A stretch of DNA of 64,000 nt from Lottia gigantea (Eukaryota; Mollusca; Gastropoda; Lottiidae), in contig NW_008706876.1 in NCBI RefSeq assembly GCF_000327385.1, positions 351,883 through 415,882 of the forward strand. The letters run 5' to 3'. Shown piece after piece: positions 12,394 through 23,714 of this stretch (position 1 is the stretch's first letter; each line of letters opens with the position of its first letter). The position numbers and the translations under genes are program-made. Under the pieces are notes generated by a model. It ran no database searches. It worked only from the letters and a program-made list of their open reading frames with translations, and was not told the origin of the DNA.

Positions 12394-12445
12394 CTTCATC
12401 CAATATCCAATATTTGCCACTCCTTCCAAAAGTGTGATTTGTCAT
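12394..12445 (-). CDS. Candidate first coding exon of an unrecognised minus-strand gene
   Basis: ATG at 12445 reads MTNHTFGRSGKYWILDE plus one base, then a good donor GAAG/GTAAGCC (donor at 12393). Upstream on this strand, near 12.73-12.79 kb, are an inverted CCAAT box, CACGTG and a perfect E2F-type site. No family is recognised and the continuation is not established; exon-like candidates at 11023-11087 and 10369-10452 are described as a finding. The longer unspliced frame to 12209 is less likely because of the donor. It may be chance. Confidence 0.25.
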
Positions 12446-12728
12446 CGTTAAATCCTTTATTTTATAGAAATATCACAAAATAATCCAAAACTATGCAGAA
12501 TAAATCCCAAATCATAGATATAAGTCACATATATTTCACTTAATATTCGAAATAATCCAAAACCATCCAGAATAATACAGAATATATCAATTACATCAGA
12601 ATAAGTCAAACAGATATTGTATTAATAAGATCGAAATCCCACTAAGAAATGCAAATTCTTCCAATGGTACCCGAAAACGATAATTCTGCGTTCAACTCCT
12701 CCCATTTTTTGACTGACATTTTGAATAT

Positions 12729-12795
12729 CAGCCAATCAGCAGCCAAAATTCTACATCCACGTGCTCTGCGTGTCAACTTTTCCCGCCAAAAATTG
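12729..12795 (-). promoter_or_regulatory. Promoter-like cluster: CCAAT, E-box, E2F-type site
   Basis: On the minus strand the order is TTTGGCGGGAAA (12779-12790, exact E2F consensus), CACGTG (12758-12763) and ATTGG (CCAAT at 12732-12736). This combination is typical of proliferation-associated promoters. It stands about 300 bp upstream of the candidate first exon ending at 12394. The motifs are seen; the function is inferred. Confidence 0.35.
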
Positions 12796-15700
12796 TTTTG
12801 AGTTTCTGATGGTTTTAAACTGTCACCTTCTCATCAATTATTTGAAAGTTGATAAATTATTAAAGGAAAAGATCCACCAACATTTCAGAATGGCTGGTTG
12901 AAAGAATTTTGAATAGAGATGCTGGACTTAAATTACCTTTGTAAAGTCTAAAGTCTGTTCAAAAAATCTTTTGATCATCGAATAAAGTATATTTCGTAAT
13001 GTTAACTAAGAAAAAAATTGCCAAACCTACATGTTTGAGAAGTACATTAGACGGAAGGGCACCTTTAATTCTGAACTGAACAAATAACCTGATTGCGAAA
13101 TTCGCGCCAAATATTACACATTGTTTAAAGGGATATATTGTAACTGTTAAGGCCTTTTCCGACTTACACCGAAAAGAAAACGAATCAGTACCGAAAAATT
13201 AAAATTGCTTATAATGCTCACCATCTTTTCAACATATAACGAAACCATTATCGTTTCCACAGTAATTTAGACAGTGTCGTAACTAGACTTTTTCATTGAG
13301 GGAGGGTGGGAAGGGGGCAAGAAGGGGTAATGACTTGAATTGGGGGGCTCCGACAAGCCGAGATTTTTTTAAATTTTAAGGCTGAATTCGCGCGATTGGG
13401 TGTGTACTTTTTTGGAAACCACTTCATAGATTAGGGTCGCTTGACGATGAAATTAGACTTAATAATACTTGTATCAATATTGTATCCTATCCTAAACATG
13501 ATAATGGTAACTCACTTATAATATACTGTGATATGTTTATTGTTTATATAGACCTACAGCAAAATGAAAAACACAATATAAGTTTTAACTTCATATCTGT
13601 ATTGTGGGTTTAGGGGACGTTTGGACGTCCAACAGTCTCCCAAATTGATCTGGTGCCAACAGATGGATGCGATTTTTTTGGAGAAGAGTTATTTCTTTAG
13701 ATCAAAATCAATATGACCTTCATCCAGGATTACATTGATGATGATGATGTAGATCACATGTACCTCAAATTCAACCAAATCCAACCTCTTTTCAAGCAAA
13801 CATAGTCCGAAAAGTAAAAGTCCAGTAAACCCACTTTTAAAATGAACAACATTAGTTCTTTTAAAAGTGCTTTATCCTCAATTTATTGTGCTGCTCTGAG
13901 AACTCGTCAATGAAATCGTCCAGATTTATGAACGCAGTGAGTTCTCGCCTAGTTACATTAATTTGTAATTACGTATCACATTTTGCAGTCATTTTCTTTT
14001 CTTAAGTTTTCATGATGCTTTTGCTAGCAGGAGAAGTACCCAACTTAACTACGACAGTGTGATCCAGGCTTCTATTTCCCCATTGTATTGTGTATAGTGT
14101 ATATCGTTTGATGTTGTGTATTATCTAGGGAAAACGTTTCAAAGGTTTTCAGTCGCATGCTTTGACCAACATTTTATATCTCTTTGATTTACATTCGTAC
14201 TTTGTTTTGCTTCGATATTTTTTTAATGCATATCTTCGTTTCATAAAAGCTATACTGTAAAATCCAACATTTGACAGTTGCCCAAAACGGAAGTAGCCTA
14301 ATGGATAGTGTACATTAGCAACATGAATAGAATTTTGATTTGATCGACAAACTATTTGAACCTGGTTAACTCTTATCATATTTTCAGGTAATTATTTGAT
14401 GTTCTGTTTGAATATGGCTATACAAACCTAATCCTCGTGAATCTTATGTTAGGGTATCTCTCTAGTATAATAAAGATTGTAGAGCTGTAAGGGCTACGAG
14501 GCCGAGGGTACGTTTGTTGTGTTAAATGTTGACCTACTTTTTATTATAGAGAGATCCCATAGCACATTTTATTTAAAACATAAATGTAAAAAAACATAAA
14601 TCTAGAAGTCAGGAAAAAGACAGCATACACCTGAAAAATTGAAATTTAAAATCGATTTTGGAAACATGTGAATTGTTTAGTTTTACAGGAAGGTGTAGGT
14701 TTTTATTAAAAGGTAACAGTAACTAACAGAGTAGGCTTACTAACCAACAGAGAGCACTGGCACAGGATTCAAACACTACTTATCTAGGTGGAATGGAAAT
14801 TTGTTGTTCCAGCTGGCTTAAAGAGTTTACACACTTTTGTCAACTGTATTTCATGGTTTGGGTGCAGCCACCCTTAAAAAAGTCTTTTACAAGAGAAATG
14901 ACGTCATCGTTACTGAAAGTTGGCGACTGGCTAATTCCTTTCTCATTTTAAGAAACAAAATCTTAGGCACCTATCTTGAGATATGGTGAACGCCAATTTT
15001 GCCACATCAGCGCATGCCAAATGGCGCAACAGAATTCTTAAAAATAGAACACCCATTCATGATAATGCAGGGATTCATTGTACAATTGCACATTCTGCTT
15101 CTTTTAATCATTGTGTGAGGTAAGCATCACTACTTACCTAGAGTTATTCAAAGCACCAAAACAAATAAGCTTGTGGGGGGTGTGGGCAGGGGCATCGGTA
15201 GGGTAAGGTTACTCTGCGCTTTAGCAGTTCCAAACAATGAAAGTGGCACTTCAGCTTATTAACTTGAGAAAACCTTACTTAGACTTGGAATTTTCAGCAA
15301 ATCTTCGCACAAATCTAGATTATCCACCAGATAATTTTTCTGAAAATTAACTCTTTTTCCTGAGAGTACAAATGAATGATTTATAACAAAACTTAAAATA
15401 CTAATTACCCTTTAAGAAGGTAAAACAAATTACAAAATGTAACTTTTGACGTTCATGAAAATATCCAATGATCCAAAACTGCACTGAAATAATTAGTAAT
15501 CAATAATAATAAACACAGAACATATGATAAAATCTAATTTATTGAATCAATTCTGGCTTGAAAATGGAAGCTGATCAAGGTTTTCCAATTTTTTGAGTAA
15601 TCTATAGGAGCAAGTAAGGCCAGACCAATTTTCTTTCTTGTTTGACTGATTTTTTCTGAAAAAAACCCCAAAAATTTGTGTGAAGGACAGAAGAGAAAAA

Positions 15701-15829
15701 AAAACATACAAAAGCAGGACTGACCTAGATTTTTTCTACTTTCTCAGTACTGGTATTGATTTGATCAATAATTAGATATATTATTAATAATTTCAGTTTC
15801 TGTTGGGTGTAAAACTTTTTTTTTTCTAG
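12796..15829. other. Intergenic stretch upstream of WDR38
   Basis: No recognised gene. 13268-13355 is G-rich (GGGAGGGTGGGAAGGGGG) and resembles other possible transposon remnants. 14860-15240 is relatively GC-rich and unique (TGACGTCA near 14900). Small frames (e.g. minus 14149-14379) lack support. Confidence 0.4.
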
Positions 15830-15933
15830 GATGAGTGAAGATTATAGTGGATGATATTAGTCGGAGCGTTAAATTGATGGGTTGATTAAACGTCAATCTG
15901 AAAACCATTCTAGTCTACGCACCTTGGTCAGCC
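15830..15933 (+). other. WDR38: 5' UTR of WDR38, possible spliced leader exon boundary
   Basis: A run of about a dozen T followed by CTAG ends at 15829, a good 3' splice site, so the 5' UTR may begin at 15830 after an upstream non-coding exon that I cannot locate. Within it ATG at 15831 opens a 7-codon upstream reading frame (MSEDYSG, then TGA) before the main start at 15934. Alternatively transcription starts nearby and the T-run is chance. The 300 bases upstream show no convincing TATA box. Confidence 0.35.
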
Positions 15934-18900
15934 ATGTTTAAAAATGGACCGAAGGATTACCGTCATTTAAATTTGAAGGAATTTGGTGGACATAAGGATG
16001 AGGTTTGTTATCTATTTTTTGTTTTATGGAAAATTTGTCCACTTATTTCAACTGAACAAAGCTCTATGTCTTACAGGCTGTGCACAAGTTGAAAATCGAA
16101 AAAGAGTAGCTAAAGATCTTGCCCCATTTTTCTTTGGCCAATAAGTTCTAAAGTGAGGAGTAAATCTGCATTTGTGCATAACTTTGACACTAGTTTCTAG
16201 CTAGGAAAGGTCTGCATGATTATTTCACCATTATTAAGTTATATTGCAGAATTTCGTCATTTAAAGTTTATAGTTTTTGAAACAACCCTAAGTACATAAT
16301 TTGTCATGAACATGGTTCAGTTATATAATAGTTTTCATTGCTAACTAACCTTAGCAGGATGTAAAACTCTATCTTTTTCTCTGCAGGTGAATTGTGTTGC
16401 ATTTTCTGAAGATTTTCAGATTATTGTAACAGGTTCTGATGATGAGAGAGTGCGGGTCTTTAAAGCTCGAACTGGTGAATTTCTTTGCAAACTTCGTGGA
16501 CATACAGGTTGGTTGTTTATGTTTTGATATATAATGCGACAATTTAGATTAACATATGTAAGTTTATTTTATCTGAATTCAATATGCTTAATTATTTTCT
16601 TGGACGTGCATGTGAAAATTGTTGAGCTAAAGATGCATTTTTTTTTTAGAAAGAATTGGCATGTATGGATAACAGTGTTCAATTTAAGACGTATCGCATC
16701 AAAAGACCTCTTTTGCAATCTTATATTTCCTATGATTAGCCAACATGAAAATTTTTCACAACGATCTGCAAATCAAACTGTATGTTTGAATGTTTACTAG
16801 AATATTCCAAATTTTTAAGAAATGCAAATCAAAATAAAACTTGATCAACCAAAACTAAAATTTGGTGTGGTAAATTGCTTAATGCTTATCAAATTTTGCA
16901 ATCTAATTTAAACCCTGCATTGACCAAAGGTATTTCATGGTCATTATCTGCTTGCAGGTTGGATATATTGTCTTGTATCATTGGTTTCAGTTACCATTAT
17001 GAATGTGTTGGATTTTTTCAGGTTCAGTAAAAACAGTAGCTATCTCAGCTGATAGTAAATTGATAGCTAGTGGTTCGTTTGATAAAACTATTAGAATCTG
17101 GCAGACTTCAGATACCCAACTATTACATTGTTTAAAGGGTCATACTAAAAGTGTAGAAGTGGTTTGTTTTTCACCCAATTCTGAATTACTGTGTTCAGGA
17201 TCTTGGGATAGGACAGCTATTATTTGGCAAGTTGAGGTAAGTTAGCAGTAACTTGTACATTGTGTTTCTTTGTTGCATCAATTCAAGCAGGGATTTTTTG
17301 CTAAGAAAGCTTAGTTTTGACATTTTTTTGTTACATTTTATAAATATTAACTAGGGCTGGGCGATATTGGTGCAAGTTGATATCAAGATATAAAGCAATA
17401 TCGGTATATACTGCGATATATCATCGAAAAAACATCTGTTTCAAATATTAAGTTACTTGTTTAAATTGTGTAGATGATCATATCTGGTAAAAATTTGAGG
17501 ATATATCATGATAATTACCATATATCACAATATGGCCATATTTGGGTATTTTTTAATCAGGTGATATTATTAACAATATAAATTCCTATACCGGTATTTA
17601 TTGTGATACCAGTTTATCACCCAGCCCTAATATTAACTCAAAGTTTCATAGTCAAATGTTGACAATTAAAGAATTAATTTATTATTGATTAAACTGAAAT
17701 CAATTTTGTCAACAAAATAAAAACAGTATGTAGATTTTGATCATATTTTTAACATATTTAAATTTATTCTAATTATTATGACCATTTCAACTTTTTACGG
17801 TCAAAATTATAGTCTTCAATAAACTTTTGAAATAATATTATATTCCAGTCTGGTCATCCATTTAAAATATTATGTGGTCATGATAATCTAGTTCAATCTG
17901 TAGCATTTTCACCTAAAGGTATTTTTGTGGTAAGCATTTTTATCTTATATTATATTTCAGTGTCAATTCAAAAAAAGGTGCCTAAAAAGTGTTTCATTTC
18001 AATTTTCATATGTTTATTTGTCTCTCCATTACAAAAGAATATTCAATTATTCCTTTGTATTTTAATTATTGCATACATTTAATTTCTGATTATTTCTGCA
18101 GTCTTACAGAGACAGGTGAACTTTTTTTTACCAATCATACCTCAGAAACGGATATTTTTTAGTGTTCACAGATTATTGTTGAAATTTGAACCTTCAAATC
18201 CATGTGTGTCAAGAATTATCTGCGTTTGAAAGTTAAAAAGAAGAGTCATCTTTTCTTGGGACACTTCCAAAAGACATCTATAGAAATAAGAAAAGAAATT
18301 CCTAGTTTGAGATATTTTTGAAGGAATTATGCTATTTTCCTACATTTCTTATATGTTTGAAGTCTATTCACATATATTCAAGTCTCAAATCAATCCTCCA
18401 AAATGACGCATCTTTCCCTTTAAGATTTACTCATTTTACTTCGAACAGTATACTATCAATCTATTATAGGCAACTGGTTCATGGGATTTTACAGTTCGAG
18501 TGTGGAGAATTGATGATGAGCACTATAATAAACCAGTCAGTCATTTAGTATTAACAGGGCATAAAGGCAATATTCATTCTGTATCTTTCTCTAAAGATAA
18601 TGTCTTGGTAAGTATATTCTGCTCCTACACAATTATATGCTTGACTGCTCATCACAATGCAAATTGAAAATATTTATCCTGATTATATCTTGAATCTATC
18701 TTGTGCATAGTCACATGCACACTGACCCAACTGAGAGAAGCCTTTGCCATGTCACCCCTAAAAACTTCACTGCATCACTGACAGGGTTATCACATGAATC
18801 TGTGCCCACCTCTGAGATCCTCAATTGAAAAGGTGGTGGTCACATGGTAACCATCTCAGTGATGTTCCTCTCATTTTGCTACTGTACTGTGGACCATCTT

Positions 18901-19798
18901 CATTATCCTAATCAATATCTAGTTACACCCTGTTTCATGATGTATTTGCTCTTTAAGTCTTGTCATAAATCTTCATTAAAGGCATCAGGATCTTGGGATA
19001 AAACAGTAAGATTATGGAACATTAAGACTGGTAGCTGTATACATACCTGTAGTGGACATATTGGTTGGGTACAAGCTGTTACCTTCTCACCAGATGGTAC
19101 CTATGTTGCTAGTGCTGGTGATGATGAAACAGTTAGAGTATGGGATGTTGTAAATGGCAAGTGTGTGAAGACATTGGAGGTAAGAAATTGAATCTTAAAC
19201 AATAGTGGAATCTCCAAAATTGATTCTGAGTTGACAAACCCAGTTGCATGCAGATTTGCATCAGGTGTTCCAGAAGGTGGCATGCACTATATCATCATTG
19301 ACACCTGCCACAGTACTAGTCATAGTAAATTGCATATTCAAGTCGTTGGACTTCAATCCAAAAGGTTGAAGAAGGACCTCGGTTAGTACAGTCTTCCATC
19401 TACTGGTATAAAATCAAGTGGACTCTCTGGATACCCTGTTGAATCATTGACAAATTAATAGACTTCATTACCCCATGTGTTCTTATATAAGTTGACACAA
19501 TTTTTTTTTTTTTAAAGAATTTCCACAATTCACTCTTTACAGTGTTCGCAATCAGTCATCTGAAACATTGAACTCTATTTAAAGAGTAATTTCCTCAGAT
19601 CATGGCTGGTGAGTGCAATTACCACCAGAAAAAGCATGAACCCATACATTAAGTTCTGCAATTAATGAAGACTGATTCTTATGATATAATGTTTTCTTTC
19701 TCTAGGGTCAAACAGATCAGGCACATCAATGTGGATTTACACCAGGTGGAGCTCTGGTAGCATCTGGTGCAGCAGTCACTACACTGGCTTTAACATAA
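15934..19798 (+). CDS. WDR38: WDR38-like WD40 repeat protein, seven coding exons, complete
   Basis: Coding exons: 15934-16002, 16387-16507, 17022-17236, 17849-17929, 18470-18607, 18982-19179 and 19706-19798 (TAA at 19796). All introns are GT-AG and phases agree throughout, giving 304 residues; as remembered, human WDR38 has 314. WD repeats run at about residues 18-62, 62-104, 104-146, 146-193, 193-234 and 234-276, each with a GH dipeptide and an S-x-D or W-D end. A seventh is cut short (275-304). Matches to remembered human WDR38 include GSWD blocks in repeats 3-5, a longer repeat-4 loop, FSPDGTYVASAG in repeat 6 and an AHQCGFTPGG tail corresponding to AHTCAFTPDG. The family is a beta-propeller scaffold of poorly known function. 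The start was chosen because an N-terminal FGGH leads straight into repeat 1, as in human FGQH. Introns 3 and 5 carry repeats. Identification is strong; exact expression is not visible. Confidence 0.95.
17352..17629. mobile_element. Non-autonomous hAT-type MITE in WDR38 intron 3
   Basis: A 278-bp element begins TAGGGCTGGGCGATATT and ends in an imperfect inverted copy (GATAAACTGG.. on the opposite strand, terminal CCCAGCCCTA). It is flanked by identical 8-bp duplications ATATTAAC at 17344-17351 and 17630-17637. The 8-bp duplication and the AGGGCTGGG ends are typical of hAT elements. The interior is AT-rich with many GATAT/ATATC motifs and has no open frame, so it depends on a transposase made elsewhere. 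The intact target duplication suggests a fairly recent insertion. Confidence 0.9.
18105..18325 (+). repeat. Dispersed repeat family A, copy in WDR38 intron 5
   Basis: It shares with copies near 21.2, 30.5, 39.2 and 45.6 kb the landmarks CCATGTGTGTC(C/A)AGAATTATC, GCGTTTGAAAGTTAAAA and a GACTCGTC-like core (here GAGTCATC). The orientation is the same as the 45.6-kb copy. No open frame, pol III box or terminal repeat is apparent. The family could be a non-autonomous DNA element or the tail of a larger transposon. Confidence 0.6.
18735..18792. repeat. Short SINE-derived fragment in WDR38 intron 5
   Basis: The stretch CATGTCACCCC followed by CTGCATCACTGACAGGG matches the CATGTCAGCCCC...CTGCATCACTGACAGGG part of the SINE copies at 7.7 and 24.5 kb. 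It is short and diverged, with no ends or target duplication visible. Confidence 0.5.
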
Positions 19799-20748
19799 AC
19801 CTTTGGACTAGGCTTTCTCAAAAACTGATATTACTTTTAACAACAGCATGTATTGAACTTTGTATTATATGTTATTCTTGCAAGCAAATTTAATTTAGAG
19901 TTAAATGCCATTTTTATTTGCCTACAAGTTGTCATACACCGTATTCTATGCAGGCCCTATGTTTGCCCTATTTTTTGAAAAAGCTTATCCCAAGTTTTTT
20001 ATTCAATTTGCAAAACAATATCGATATCATGTTTTGTAATAGATGATTTTTCTGCACTGTTACATTGGGTAGTGGTCTGTAGGTTGTTTTGTGTTGTATT
20101 TTTTGTTAGTTACCTCCCCTTGACTGCAATTTTTGTTTTTCCAGCAGCAAGCCATTCTTAGGATTTGGCACTTTTCACCCCTTCTAAACTGCAACTATCT
20201 GAATATTTCAAAGTTTATAATTTTTTTTGACATTGTTTAATGGAAGTTCATACCACAAATGAATTTTCAAAACATTTTAGCATTGATGAAATGAAAAGGA
20301 CAAACACATTCTGATTAAGTTCTGTTGAGATAAATATATTTCCTGCAGTTTCAGTAATAATCTCTTATATCATAAAATAAATGCATGTTTGTGTACATGT
20401 ATATCTTATGATTATTTAAAAATATAGCCTAATATAACCAGGTATATATTCCACTCTTTGTTTTATTATTTGCAAAATTTCTTTAAATGCATTTAGCACT
20501 CTTTTATAATGAGACCAATCTCTTATTGTTATTATTTAGCAATTTATGTTAACTGTGATATTTATATTGTTATGTTTATTGTTCTATCTGTTATGTTATA
20601 ATACATTTTTACCATGTATGTTAGCTAGTAGACACATTATTCTATTTATTTATATAGCACTCTGTATCAGTATTAATAAGTTTATATTATTGTATTATAT
20701 ATACCTAACCAAAGAGTATTATATATTGTGTGCATTTAACCAAATAAA
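19799..20748 (+). other. WDR38: 3' UTR of WDR38 with candidate polyadenylation signals
   Basis: After the TAA at 19796 the sequence is AT-rich without coding potential. AATAAA hexamers lie at 20376-20381 and 20743-20748, either of which could end the transcript. The first gives a 3' UTR of about 0.6 kb, the second about 0.95 kb. The small open frame around 20546-20752 is AT-rich, has no recognisable domain and is best read as untranslated sequence. Confidence 0.5.
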
Positions 20749-21140
20749 ATAGTTATCATTGCAAATAATAACTTCTTATTCTGATGGTTCATATACTCCA
20801 TATTGGTTTAATGATGACAGGCAATGTCATGAAGTGTACAATAATGTAAAATAGATCTCATATATGCGTATATTTCACTTTGTTTATGATGACAGTAAAG
20901 GATCTTTCTCATTTGCTCATCAAATACAAATGTGCCAAGCTCCAAGTCCCCTTTTTAACACTCTTACTAAGAACTTTATGTGCTTTTGGGTTCTTTGTAA
21001 CATGCCAATTTTTAATACAAAATAAGCTGTTACTGCAAGAGAAATGGGTATTATATCCAAAGATTCAGTTGAGGTTGAATAAAGATTCAATTCAAAGTCA
21101 CCAGAAGTTGATTCGGGTCTTTAATATATTATTACGTAAA

Positions 21141-21300
21141 TAGTCTTCAGAAGTACTAGACATATCGCGGAATTTTACTTTCTATTTCTTTATGTATTTT
21201 CTATATGAGTCAAAAAAGACGAGTCGTCATTTATCTTTCAAACGCGGATAATTCTGGACACACATGGATTTGAAGGCTAAAATTTTGAGCTTTTAATTAA
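21141..21300 (-). repeat. Dispersed repeat family A copy
   Basis: Reverse orientation relative to the 45.6-kb copy: GACGAGTCGTCATTTATC, AACGCGGATAATTCTGG and ACACACATGG in order, starting with GTCTTCAGAAGTACTAG, which pairs with the far end ACTTCTGAAGATTATTT of other copies. Confidence 0.75.
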
Positions 21301-21744
21301 ATTGATTCGTAAGAAACAAAAAGATATAGCTGTAGAATTGGTTTTCGACACATCTTAACAACCAACATGCATTCTCATTGAGACTACAGAACATAATTAT
21401 ATATTTTTGACCACATATATTGGTGTTATCTACCTTCAACAGTCTATACTTCGTAGGAGACAGATTTGGAGCTATGTTTGTTATGTTTATATTTAGTGAA
21501 CTAAGACAAGGACAAAATAGTTAACACTCTTCATACAATTAGTGAAAAATGAGAAAAAAACCATTCAACTCTGAGATGATGATGACCCAAGTAAGTCGAT
21601 CAAACTAGGCCCCATTCGTATCTACGGCGGCACGACTGACCAGGCCCGTAGCTATAGAGGGCAAAAAACCCCCCAAAAAACTGATTGCCAACCTACCAAT
21701 ATCATCGCTGGAAACGCTTAATTGTCATCATTCTTTTGGGAATT

Positions 21745-21890
21745 TCATGGAATAATACTCCTGATTGTTTTTTTTTTTAACACAACGTTTCAACAATTTA
21801 CATTAGCATCATCAGTTGAAAATTAATTGTTGAAACGCTGTGTACAATGAAGTAGTATACCATAAGTTCTGTTTCGTTATTTAACGTGAT
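21745..21890. repeat. Inverted-repeat element, family C
   Basis: GCGTTTCAACAATT occurs in both orientations about 25 bp apart: ACGTTTCAACAATTTACATT, then AATTAATTGTTGAAACGC. GTAGTATACCATAA and TTTCGTTAT follow. Related single arms occur at 914-960 and, inverted, at 3490-3545. The small size and self-complementarity fit a foldback or MITE-type element. Confidence 0.55.
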
Positions 21891-22239
21891 CATACCTCTT
21901 ATTTAAAGATCATGAATTGATGGAAACAATATTTTAGATAGTCTCAAGACTCGCTCAGTCAGTTGACAAACGGGGCTCGTAGAGGACATGAATTTGACGT
22001 CACTTGAAATGCTATGAAATCTGACTATCTTGAACATTGTAGATGAACTATGTTCTTGAGATCAGCTTTCTTTTCTATCATGATTTAATATTATTAAAGC
22101 ATATACAAAAAACGCTGTTAATTTGTTTGATTATTTCAGAATTTTCTCTTCGTTCTGTTTACTCATAATTGTGCTTTTTTACAGAGAAATAGTTGGGTTA
22201 ATTAATATGCAAATTCGTTGACAAAGAAAACGAGCATCG

Positions 22240-22735
22240 TCAATAACGCGTGAAATAAGTTACACTGTCTTACATTCAACTATCTTCATGTGCAGTTTTG
22301 TTTCGTTTCCGCACACGCGACCGGCGAAATTAAATATTTAAATTGAACGGTACATTACGCATCTTATAAGATGCCAGCCGACCTTAAAAGACAGTTGTTA
22401 TTGCCCCGGGTCAAGACAAGATAGCCGTCTTTAACTTAAAACTCTTAACAAATTACGAGTGGTTAAGCAAATCTCTCGATCCAAGTGAGTTCACCTAGCC
22501 TTGATGGCTGGTGGCCGTGAAGAAAAGTTAATATCCGCCGAACATTGACACCCTCGGATGCAATATTCAATTTAACTGCCTAAATTACTGGTAAGAGAGC
22601 TCTGAGCTGTTACTGACTTTCCACTCGAGTTCAAGTATATTTGCTCCATCGAGTTCCGAAACAAACACTATACTGCGCCCCGGGGTTGTTTCGTTGTTTA
22701 TTGAAAATTTACGCCTATGCAAAGAGAAAGTGTTG
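22240..22735. promoter_or_regulatory. Unique GC-richer stretch, possible regulatory element
   Basis: Non-repetitive, with several CpGs (CACACGCGACCGGCGAAATT), palindromic CTTATAAGATGCC and TGCCCCGGG near 22410, and GCGCCCCGGGG near 22675. No open frame of note. It lies between WDR38 and the hAT relic, so its target gene is unknown. Confidence 0.2.
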
Positions 22736-22786
22736 GCGTGAATAGCATCCTATTGATAGTTTATTATATAGGGATCAGTTACAGTA

Positions 22787-22898
22787 AGGATCTTATAAAT
22801 GTTTTTGAACCCACCAATCTATCTATCTATAATATATATATCTATCTATCTATATATCTATCTATCTATCTAGGATCTTATAAATGTTCTTGAACCCA
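22787..22898. repeat. (ATCT)n microsatellite between 27-bp direct repeats
   Basis: An impure ATCT/ATAT tract (about 22815-22871) is bordered by AGGATCTTATAAATGTT(T/C) TTGAACCCA at 22787-22813 and 22872-22898. The two flanks differ at one base. Confidence 0.9.
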
Positions 22899-23714
22899 TT
22901 GAAGGGAACCAAAATGAAGCTGGCTTCATTCATTTTTTTTTTTGAGAAAATTGATCTAGAAAGCTAATAATAAGGCAAAAGCAAATATTATTTAATTTAC
23001 ATAAAAGGTGTACGTGTACATATTCGTTTAGGTTATTTTGTTGATTTTCTTTTTGTGATATTTGCTTGCTTTTACATCCTTTAATCCCACTGTGTATTTT
23101 ATTTTCAACTTCATTTGATTCATTAAAGACTTTATGCATTTTAGGCTTAAATTCTCTTGATGTTAGTCTTAAATTGGCTCAGGTCGACTCAGATCATTCC
23201 ACCAGATCTATGACATCACTACAGGGAGCTGTGATCAAGTGGATTGTCAAGATTCCGACTGCTTACGTCGGTAGAAAGAAGAATTAAGCAGATAAAGTCA
23301 TCTGGCAGCAACTCACTGCTTTTTAAGGCCTCTTCTGTGCTTGATCACATTCTCCCGGAAGCCTAAACCGACAGTTGCTGGGTGGTCACAGGTTGCCACT
23401 GCTCAGATCCACGCATAAATGTGTACAGGTCTGGGAAAAAAATCTGGAGATTTGGGTGAAAAGTCGGGAAATTTTTTCAAAGCGCGTAAATTCGAGAATT
23501 TTAAGTTCAAAATTGCATTCTTTGTGCTAAGAAAAAGACTTATGCGTTATTAATTATTTCTTATTTGCATGACACAGTAAAAATTAACAAATATAAATAC
23601 ATAACAATAAAAAAAAGTATATACATAAGATAAACATAACAAATATATATACATAAAAGACAATCTCAAATATAAATATAATACTGTCCAAGTTTATTCA
23701 TCCATTCACATAAA

